This document shows, piece after piece, positions 19,620-27,607 of a DNA stretch of 27,607 nucleotides (position 1 is the stretch's first letter; each line of letters starts with the position of its first letter). This stretch comes from Gnetum montanum (Eukaryota > Streptophyta > Gnetopsida > Gnetales > Gnetaceae). The notes beneath the pieces are model-generated. The model did not search any database, was not told where the DNA came from, and saw only the letters and a program-made list of their open reading frames with translations. Made by a program: the position numbers and the translations under genes. The DNA is taken from contig MNCI01014660.1 in assembly GCA_015680685.1 (NCBI GenBank), positions 1-27,607 on the forward strand, written 5' to 3'.

Positions 19620-22334
19620 GAAATCTAGTAATGCCTTTATCTTCTCCTCCTTGCTCTAGATATCATTCAAAGTCCATGCAGCATCGCCAATGTGGGCTAT
19701 AATGAGGATATTCCATGGACAAGGCATGACTAGGAACAACTTCTTGACATTGATGAACTAGGTAGCGAATTGTTTGCATTTGACATCGAACACCTTGACT
19801 ACATTTTGCAACTCCTAATAATCATTCATTCTTTTTGCCAAGTTCAAGTATATTTGCCCTTGAGAATTTTGAGTTCAACATTTCTCATTGCAAGCTTTTG
19901 CCTGGTGTCCTTATGGTGCTTGAACTCAACCTCGTACAGAAAATACAAGTTAGCCACTTACTTTTTCAATTTTGACCATGGCCATTTGGTAGTCAACATA
20001 GTCAGGTTCACATACTGAAGATTGGCAAGCTCCATATATTTAATCATCTCCTCTATCTACAACTCCTTTAGGTGAATTTCTACTTTATTATATTGATCAA
20101 TACCATTAATGATGGGCTACCATAATTTGCATCCATGTTGGAGTTACTGGAGGGTCTTGTTCACCTTTGCCTTTGCCACTTGAATGTGTTTTTCATTTAT
20201 TTCTTTTTGTAGGCTAACCTGGTCTCTGTAGTGATCTTTGACTCTCTCAAATTTAAGAGCCTCTGATTTCCAAGCAAATACTTCTATTGTAGTCTTTTGG
20301 CGAAGGGCAAAAACATCCTCCATGGAGAGGTTTTCATTCTTAGCTACCACTCTCCTTAACTATGTATTTTCTTTGGCTAGTTTCTCTTACTATTGATGGA
20401 TAAAATCAATCAATTGTTGTTTATGTGCATCAATGTTTCATAGGGGATGATTTTCTGTGGTCAGCTGAATATTCTCATAGTGGGTTAGATCCAAGGCCCT
20501 CTGAATTTTATGCTGGGTGGCCTCTACCAAAGATCAGTAGAACACTATTGTCTCCATAGCACCCTCAACCCCTTTCAACTTGGTGTGAAGAAATTCAAGA
20601 GCTTCATCTCTTATCAATGTTGGGTTGAGAAATGCAAGGTTGGAATCTTGGGCTCTCAATTTAGCAACTTCCACAACCAAGCATTCATTCAGATCCTTGG
20701 TTATGTCGAGTTACCCTTCCAATATAATATTCTTGCCCCTTACCTCTAGCAACATTGACTAGGTTGCAATTATATTATCCAAAAGGTCAAAAAAATCTGA
20801 AATAGGTTGTCTGGTTCCTACCAATCAATCCAACAGTTTTTCATCTTGTGTTGTGCTTAATCTACCACTTATGGTCCCTGCGGATGTCTATACATCTTTA
20901 AGTGCAGTGACATCTGGTACAGACGTCATAGGTGCATTGAGTGTCTTGACAATTCTATTGGCAACCACCTATGTTGTTTTCTCTTGCCCTTTGTGCTACA
21001 TCATCAATATTATTGCCCCATCACCCTCCTCCAAGTGCACCAAAAAAGTTGTGGTGTTCCCAAAAATCTATAGGAGCTGTTGTTGTTCTAAGAGAGATAC
21101 TATTACCTCTCTGGCACTAGGATTCAACCTCGCAGACAACTACATTTATTAGGCAGTGAAAATGGATCCACCTCCTCTGATTAGGCTAACTATTTAGGCC
21201 ACCTCATTTAGGTGACCTATTGTAGGTTAGTACACAAATGGGTCTCCACCACTCATGCCTGCTTGTTACTATTGCTTGCTCAAGAGCCATTCTTGGGACT
21301 TGCGCAATTGTTGGGATGTTGCAATAATGTCTGGCACTATTTTCTAAGTGGTAGGTAGAGGTGGTGGCTGCTACTCCTCTTCTTAGATTATTGTTGCAGG
21401 AGTTTTGTCCTTCATCATCTTCACCCAATTAGTGGTTGAAGCACATCAAACAACATCATTAATGTAGTAGATTACTCCTCCCCTTCGACATAGTTTTCTG
21501 ATGAGGCATGGGAATGGGAGTGCCTTCCTTCCATCTTCATTCTCCTTGAACTACTTCTCTATCTTCAAATAGATTAGTTGTGGAAGGTTGACCGAGAATC
21601 TTCCACTTAGAGTAGCACATGCATGGGTAGAAAAGGTAGTGATCTTGTTGGGTCTCACCGTGGGATTTAAGTAATAGGTTGCAATATTATAATGGATTCT
21701 TTCTGCCAATGTGCGTGCATCGTACTCCTTGTGGTTAACACCATAGCACCACTAAATCCATTCCTTTTTGATGTTGGGTCCACCTACATCGAAATCTTGG
21801 TGAGATTCAGCCTAGTTTTAGGTAATCCAAATGCCTCTACAATGGCTTGCACTAAGTAGGACATTGAAATGTTCTTGATCTTGACTGTTGAGCTAGCTTT
21901 CTTATTTATCCAAAATAGAAACATATCTCCCATATCTGACTCCTCGCTAGAAGTGATAATTGGCCACATGGGAGAGGTCTTTAATTGGTCCTGTACCTCG
22001 GTGCTTGCTCCAAGAAAGAGCCAAAGTTTAACTCTTAGAGCACTATCTTCTAGACCTCCCTTGATCTGATTTGATTTAGGTAGGCTTCCATCAAGTTCAC
22101 CTTAAGGTTCACTTATTGTGCGGGTACCTTGTCCCAATGGAAATGTTCTATTGCTACCACCTGTTGTAGAATCTGACAAATAGACTCCACTTTGGCCTAT
22201 TCCCTAAGAGTTCCTATGGAATGGATTGTGATTAGTTCTTCTTAGGCCTATTCTTAGCCCCTTCCTATTCTTGGTCATTTTCCCCTTGGTTGAGACAATC
22301 CTCCTTCCTATGTGTGTTTACCTTTTGGTGTCAT
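19620..22334 (-). pseudogene. ORF3 of element 3: same unknown third ORF as element 2
   Basis: The start is a minus-strand ATG at 22334 (MTPKGKH; element 2: MAPKRRA). Shared blocks in the same order are: STVKIKNISMSYLVQAIVEA (near 21905-21830; element 2: ATINIKGV.VSYIIKAIIEA); KEYDARTLAERIHYNIATYY and KALPFPCLIRKLC (21735-21485); a long helical region, partly open at 20350-20144 (VAKNENLSMEDVFALRQKTT and onwards, Lys/Glu/Gln-rich); ANLQYVNLTMLTTKW and FLYEVEFKHHKDTRQKLAMR (20045-19850); and MPCPWNIPIIAHIGDAAW (about 19735-19660). Stops and shifts break it. It is slightly longer than in element 2. No known domain is recognised. Confidence 0.7.
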
Positions 22335-24599
22335 CTACAGTTACAACACATTCATGGATTAGTAGATATAATGTGTAACTTAGAATAATTGGATACCTTA
22401 TCTCGTTAATCAATTATACTTGGCTATAGTTGGACCATGGTAGATTGATTATTTTATTATTATTTTGGATACCTTATCTCGTTAATCAATTATACTTGGC
22501 TATAGTTGGACCATGGTAGATTGATTATTTTATTATTATTTTATTTATTTATTAATTTTTTATTGTAAGTGTTACCAGAGCTTGTTGAAAAAGGTTTAAC
22601 TCTCGTAATTTGGTGTTTTAGAGATGATTCCTTAGTTAAACCTTTGTTGGAGTTAGAAAAACCTTGAAAATTTTTCTATCAAAAATGACATGTTTATGGC
22701 CCCCATGACTAAGATCTTACCTCTGGGAGCTACAGGGCCAAAGAACGGAGTGATTCAGACAAATGATTAGGAAGTTATGGGCTCTAGAAGGTTCTTGGCT
22801 TTAAAAACTACAAAAACTCCTTAGGTGTTTGAGAGTAAATGTGAAAATTTCAAAGGGGAAAAGGGTTGTGCATAAATATCGTATTTTTGGGCTACATCTA
22901 TAGGGCCATGTATACGAGGCCTTGTATATCCATGGGCTTCATCAACGAGACCCCATTTATAGGGTCCATAAATAAAATTTTGAAATTTGAATATTTTAAA
23001 AAATACAAGAAATTTTTGAATGAATTTGGGGTCTATGGAGTTCCAAGAAAGCTAAGAATATGATGAAATCATTGAAAATGATCTTTGAAAGCTTAAAAAT
23101 TTAAAAATTTGATGAAAAATGTGTGAATTAAAGAAAATACTTAAATTAGCACACAGTCGGATGCAAAAGATGGATGCACAAAAGATTTTGATTGCAAAAA
23201 TACGTAAGGATAAGATGCTTAATGAATCCAACCAAGAGATATGCAAGTGAGTCCTCTTCATAACAGGAACATGCCCTATTTTCCCTTACATAACCTCCAC
23301 CTAGGGAGTTTGTGGGCCCCATAGGTGATTAATGGTTGATGAAAGTTAAGGACCAAAACATGGAAGATTCTACCAAAGAATTCAAGTACGTTAGACAAAG
23401 ACACCAAATAAGAACATGGACACTAGTAGTGAGGTGAGTTATGGGTAGCATGGATGGATGATGGAGAATGTGGAATGGAGTTTCGAATTGAGGTCATAAG
23501 AACTCCCTTGTGGATTTATGTTTAAATGACCTAAGAAGATCCATCCTTAGTCTAGACCAAAACCAACTGCTTTCAGTGACTTTCCATCACCACTCTAAGA
23601 CCAATCCACCCCTTGAGACATAAGATTGCTCCAACAAAATAACCGTCATTCCTTAACAAGAAGAAAAGAGAAGCAGAAAGTGAGAGAGGGCTTTAGTTAG
23701 AGGGGAGCTTCAAGCATGGGTAACATATATTTCTAGTCACATAACTAGTGCTTATAGCCCATTTATTTGTCTAAGGGGTATGCTTTGAATTCCCACCAGT
23801 TTTTTCTTCCTCTTTGTTTCTTTTATTTTCTTATTTTTTGTTGATTTGTTTCAGATGGAAACCACACCATGCAAAGACTTATTTAACTTCTTCTTTATGG
23901 TCAACACAGAATGATAAGAAGTCCATGAAAACACTCATGCATCCAAGTAAGTAGAAGAATACAAAGAGTAGTGAATTCTCTTGAAGTCACACCTTGTGTA
24001 AACCTTTGAATCCTTCCTAATTCTAAAAACCACCAATGTCATAAATTTATTAAAGGTTTATTTAATGAAAGGGACCTCACATTCCCAAAATGAGGAAAAC
24101 CATGGATTTTTGTGGATGGATGGATATCGTGGACCCACTGCCTATTCCATGAAAAAGAAACCATGTCTTAGCCATTGGTACAAAAATTCAAAAATAGAAA
24201 TCACACATTAGCAAAGAAAACATTAAGCACAAACCACCATTAGCAACAACTACAACATCACTGACCTATTGGCATAATGTACGTTTATTAACAGAAATTA
24301 AAAAATCACACTAAAATAAAGTAAAATATATAAGAAAGTGTAAAATATTTAAGAAAGATTGAAATGTACTACCGATGGTCTAAAACAAAAAATGGTGTAA
24401 AATAGGAAAAACTTCTAAAATCAAACAGGTATAAAATAAATAATTTTCAAAAAATAAAAATGTGTAAAACAAAAATTAAAAAAGTTGAAGAGCGATGTAT
24501 ATGGTTAGCATGGATGGCCATCTCCTCCACAACTAAATTAGAAGGGGGAGATTTGAAAAATTGAGCATCGTTGTCCATCCGTTGAGGTATTTGTTGCAC
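22335..24599 (-). other. post-pol spacer of element 3 (no gene seen)
   Basis: It corresponds to the spacer of element 2. The minus strand has a GGAGGAGATGGCCATCCA plus T-rich opening near 24540-24400 (element 2: GTTGTGAGGGTGTCCATC plus T-rich). It has GTGACTAGAAATATATGTTA at 23740-23721, and a CCCATAACTTCC / CTTAGTCATGGGGGCC stretch near 22780-22690 that matches element 2 around 10420-10510. A perfect 76-bp tandem duplication lies at 22389-22540. No coding sequence is supported. Confidence 0.65.
22389..22540. repeat. perfect 76-bp tandem duplication
   Basis: Two copies (22389-22464 and 22465-22540) starting TTGGATACCTTATCTCGTTA are identical over all 76 bases read. It lies just upstream of ORF3 of element 3. 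Confidence 0.95.
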
Positions 24600-24795
24600 T
24601 GGCTTGCTTGGGCTCATGAAAAGGCTTTACCTATTGGATGTTGACCAACTGCTTCCTGTTTGGGCTTTTAGGTTTGTATATGATCATGACCACAAAAGGA
24701 AAGGTTTCATCGATTATATAAGGCCCCTCTCCCACAATGTTTGGAATTTGATTTTTTGAGGAACATGTGTGGGGTTCTAGTAGAGGACCTTATCT
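24600..24795 (-). pseudogene. integrase C-terminus of element 3
   Basis: The minus strand reads, with frame changes, DKVLY.NPTH, IKFQTLWE and GEGPYIIDETFP, then KQLVNIQ.VKPFHEPK. This matches element 2 DKVLYYNPNH, AKFHTLWEGLYIVQATYP and LTNIQQVKLYYEHSK. It is the GPY/F-like end of integrase. The catalytic core that should follow to the right is absent, so the element is truncated here. Confidence 0.7.
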
Positions 24796-24990
24796 CTGAG
24801 CACATATTACTTCTATTACCAAAAATTTTGCAAAGGTCTGAGAACATGAAAGCACTTATTAATTTGAAATGTAAATATTCTTTAGTAAAAAAAAGATATA
24901 TATACCTATTTTGTAAGAAAAATGGAATTTATGAGACAATTGTTTAAAGTCTTATATGAATTGAACACTTGTCAATTTTAACACCATGGT

Positions 24991-25145
24991 GGTTGTAACT
25001 ACCAAATGGGACATTTGTCAACTATAACATTAATTTCCAAGGAAATTGTAACTTCCTATGGTAGTTATAACTAAACTACCTTAATGGTTGTAACTAACCT
25101 TAACCTCTCATGATGATTGTAACTACCTTGAAGTCACTATAAAAT
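24991..25145 (+). promoter_or_regulatory. promoter-like cluster: repeated TTGTAACTA motif plus TATA
   Basis: GGTTGTAACTACC (24991-25003), ATTGTAACTTCC (25045-25056), GGTTGTAACTAACC (25086-25099) and GATTGTAACTACC (25115-25127), with GGTAGTTATAACTA near 25060 in inverted form. They are followed 10 bp later by TATAAAAT (25138-25145). The layout resembles the enhancer-TATA part of an LTR or gene promoter, but no transcribed gene is recognised downstream. Confidence 0.35.
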
Positions 25146-26114
25146 GATTTCAATGGTTTAAAAAAAAGAGAGGAAGTGGTGGGAAGATCAAGAAGAAGAT
25201 ATTAAAGATTGTAAGATGGCTAGCTAATTCATCAATTTAGTTACTTTGTTTAAGAAAAGGAGAAGGATTGGGGGGCAAAGATACTTAGAAGATTATAAAG
25301 TATGGCTTGCTAAAGACATCAATTCAACTACTTTGTTTTAATCTTGTGAGTTCATTTCTTCTCATTTTGTTTTAGTTGCTTAGCTAATGGTCTAGATAGT
25401 ATTGTGCTTTGCATTTAATTTTGGGATTTTTCTAGGTTGCCTTTAGAGCTCAGTTTACTCAATATTAGACTTCTATTAAGTTTACCATATAAGAGCTTAT
25501 ATTGTATTAGAAAAGCATCTTGAGTAATTTAATAGTAATGTCTTATAAAAATTTCCTATTTGAGTCTAGGGAATCTAGAAAATCTTTGATACTTTGAGAT
25601 TACTAAAATAGCTTCTATATTTTTAAATTTTATTGTCTTAATATTGGAATCTTGAAATTGTCAATTTTTTCTGAAAGCTCTACTGTTTATAATTCTTGAT
25701 CAATATTAACTAGCTAAATAGAAGCTTGTACTTTGTCATTTACAAAGTGTTTTGGTAGTTAAATAAAAATGTCTTTTATAAAATTTCTTGTTGAGCTCAC
25801 AAGGTTTGGATGATTTGTAATAGAGTGAATTAGAATAGCTTTATTGTGAAATGTTTCCTCATGTCAATTTATCTTGCTTAAATGTTTGAGATCCCACACA
25901 AATTTTCTTTCTAGTCTTTTCTCTTTCTAAAATCCATTGAATCTCATTCCATTTCTAGTTTTCTTATGGCATTTTCTCTTTGGGAGAAATTAGGAGTAGA
26001 TTGGCAAAATTGTGGTCAAATATTTTTGTGAAATTTTATTTGTTACAAGTAATGTACTATAGGGACTATATAGACTAAGTGATTTGACAAAATAGGAAAC
26101 TTCAACAACTCACA

Positions 26115-26186
26115 GTTCCCTAAAAATTTTAAGTTTCCTAAAAATTTTAAGTTTCTTAAAAATATTAAATTTCCTAAAAATTTTAT
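26115..26186. repeat. 18-bp tandem repeat, four units
   Basis: Units of the form GTTTCCTAAAAATTTTAA at 26115, 26133, 26151 and 26169, with one to three differences between units. A fifth, broken unit starts at 26187. A stray copy (AAAATTTTAAGTTTCCTAAA) lies near 26760-26780. Confidence 0.85.
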
Positions 26187-27269
26187 GTTTCTTCTTCAGC
26201 ATCGTTCCAGCCCATCTCTTCGTTGCTGGTGAAGACTTCTGTTCATCTCTATTTTCAACCAAATGCTTGCGTGCATGACATTCTTTGGTATCGAACCCCT
26301 CATGTCCACTATTCAAACATGAGGGTTCCCCTAAACCCTATGCACCCTTCGACTCTTCCAAAAGATCTGATTTGTTCAATATTTCATGTTTTCTTTCTGA
26401 AATACTATTTTGTAATAGTTTGTCAGTACAATGTCCCACCCCCATCTTGCCTAGAATGAGTGGGGCCCACTCCATTTTTAGAGTGTAATGGTTATTCTAT
26501 TTTTAGAAGTTGGGACCCTTTAAATACATGTACTGGCATGTTCATTCCCTTGCCTTTGCAGCTTCAATTGCCTAGCTGCATTGCCTAAACACACTGATGA
26601 AGGGTGCAAGTCCCTAAAAACATTTTGTGTAACAACATACATTGTGCAATGCTATGAGCTTCCTATTACTTACTATTCTACAGTTTTTCTACTTTACAGT
26701 TTCTATAGTATTTCTTTCTTAGCCCTCCCATTCTTTTCCTTGCTACATGAGATCACATCAAAAATTTTAAGTTTCCTAAACATTTTTTGTAAACCTTTCT
26801 GAGTCAATGCCTATTGGAAACTATGAGAAAAGAAAATCATGGAACAAGGCCATCATCATCTCTTCAAGAAAATCCCACATTTGCAAATGAAGGAAATGCC
26901 TAAACTAACAAACACAGGATGACAACATACTACTGCCACTCATATTAACTTCCCTTGGTACTCAACTCCTTCCAATGCTCCCTCTAATCCAAGAATCTGT
27001 GTACATGCACTAACAAAATGTCATGCATAGTCATACGTGTGGAACCTGGTACAAATTATATAATTGACATGTCAAAGGTGCTTATGAGTAGAAACACCTT
27101 TTGAATCAAAGCCTGTGAAATTCAACAAAAATTATAGCATCATTGTAAATTACACAATCAAAGCTGAAAATGGTAATCATGTCAAGAGGCTAAAAATGGA
27201 GAAAATAGAAATGGTAAACAATCTTAAATTCAAAACTTAAAGATTATTTAGTAACTGTACATAACCATG

Positions 27270-27607
27270 TGATGAGTGGCGAGGTACCCCTACACTCAAC
27301 CATACGAAACGAGCATAGCACGCGCGATCCAGTCGAACTCCGCAGACTAAATGCCTAAACGCCGCAAGAAACACTTTGGGTTAATTAATCGTTGTCTTCC
27401 CAGACTTACTTGTTGTTGTCACGGTGTATGGTTAAGTAAGTCCGAGGTATATGATTTTTTTGGTCTTTTATGGTTTATCTCCTATGCTAAAGAGTGAAGG
27501 GTTGAGAGACTAAAACTAACTCTAACTACAGCACTAAGTCCTAGCGTCAGCATCCGTTCCCACTTGCTGTACACACCCTGAACTGTGCAACTGTGGCTAC
27601 CAAACGC
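27270..27607 (-). repeat. LTR end of a further related element (runs out of window)
   Basis: In minus orientation it ends CGCCACTCATCA at 27270. It shares ACTCAACCATAC, CTCCGCAGAC, AATCGTTGTCTTCCCA and GTATGGTTAAGT with the LTR ends at 1026 and 18348. No primer-binding site lies to its left, so it is a solo LTR or the 3' LTR of a minus-strand element extending right of the window. It keeps many CpG sites (for example GCACGCGCGATCCAGTCGAA), unlike the older copies. Confidence 0.7.

Larger units (their letters stand above)
18348..24795 (-). mobile_element. element 3: 3' half of a Ty3/gypsy element, minus strand, truncated
   Basis: Read from right to left it has the integrase C-terminus (24795-24600), post-pol spacer (to about 22335), ORF3 (22334-19620), 3' untranslated part, polypurine tract (19259-19267) and 3' LTR (19258-18348). 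The order and many blocks match element 2. The rest of pol, gag and the 5' LTR are missing. Right of about 24795 the match fades and unrelated AT-rich DNA follows. The right edge is approximate. Confidence 0.8.
24796..27269. other. AT-rich unassigned DNA, no gene seen
   Basis: I find no match to any element part or protein family on either strand. It holds a cluster of TTGTAACTACC-type motifs before a TATA box (24991-25145), an 18-bp tandem repeat (26115-26186) and a hairpin with a telomere-like box (26294-26340). Open stretches near 26223-26488 overlap each other in two frames and have no recognisable content. It may be another decayed mobile element. Confidence 0.4.

Noticed and set aside
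20510-21152. Plus-strand frames of 79 and 99 codons
   Set aside because: They lie antisense to ORF3 of element 3, whose sense blocks match element 2 on both sides.
26288-26300. TGGTATCGAACCC as a primer-binding site or tRNA T-arm
   Set aside because: It resembles TGGTATCAGAG only over the first part, there is no LTR end before it, and no tRNA cloverleaf can be drawn around it.
26110-26316. Minus-strand frame with a repeated KIFRKL peptide
   Set aside because: The peptide repeat is just the translation of the 18-bp DNA tandem repeat. There is no family match.
26223-26488. Overlapping open frames of 67 and 78 codons as a possible small gene
   Set aside because: Two frames are open over the same stretch, neither has a recognisable motif or intron/exon context, and the minus strand is also open. 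This is most likely chance.
1-27607. CRISPR arrays, rRNA, tRNA or bacterial operon features
   Set aside because: None seen. Introns, LTR elements and an NB-LRR gene place the sequence in a plant nucleus, and no spaced repeat array or RNA gene signature was found.

Overview
This window looks like repeat-rich nuclear DNA from a large plant genome. Almost all of it is decayed Ty3/gypsy LTR retrotransposon sequence, nested and in both orientations, with the 3' part of one broken NB-LRR (disease-resistance type) gene in between. The long post-pol ORF, the old and heavily mutated copies, and the style of the LRR protein suggest a gymnosperm. The organism cannot be proven from this sequence. No intact protein-coding gene is visible.

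Layout. (1) 1-1488: the 5' end of minus-strand element 1, with gag at 1-884, a tRNA-Asp-type primer-binding site at 1007-1024 and its 5' LTR starting at 1026. (2) 1489-14139: plus-strand element 2, a near full-length 12.65-kb Ty3/gypsy element of the non-chromodomain (Tat/Athila-like) kind. It has LTRs of 888 and 868 bp, a primer-binding site, gag with an intact zinc knuckle, protease, reverse transcriptase, RNase H, integrase, a 2.2-kb spacer, a third ORF (ORF3), a polypurine tract and the 3' LTR. It sits inside the LTR of element 1, with near-matching 5-bp target duplications. (3) 14140-14460: the rest of that element 1 LTR. (4) 14461-15980: NB-LRR pseudogene with the end of NB-ARC, the MHD-like motif, introns, LRRs and an acidic tail. 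Element 1 abuts it within coding sequence, so it probably split the gene; the upstream part would lie left of the window. (5) 15981-17655: mostly featureless AT-rich DNA with a possible small solo LTR and a perfect palindrome. (6) 17656-18347: plus-strand gag remnant (element 4). (7) 18348 to about 24800: minus-strand element 3, with 3' LTR, polypurine tract, ORF3, spacer and the integrase C-terminus, then truncated. (8) About 24800-27269: unassigned AT-rich DNA with short repeats and one promoter-like cluster. (9) 27270-27607: the end of a further LTR of the same superfamily, richer in CpG and so probably younger.

The main biological signal is that elements 2 and 3, in opposite orientation and of independent origin, share a collinear third ORF downstream of integrase. 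It has a basic start, helical coiled-coil-like stretches and a conserved PCPWN block, and I recognise no known domain in it. The coding parts of all elements carry many stop codons, mostly explicable as C-to-T or G-to-A changes, the usual sign of long-methylated plant repeats.
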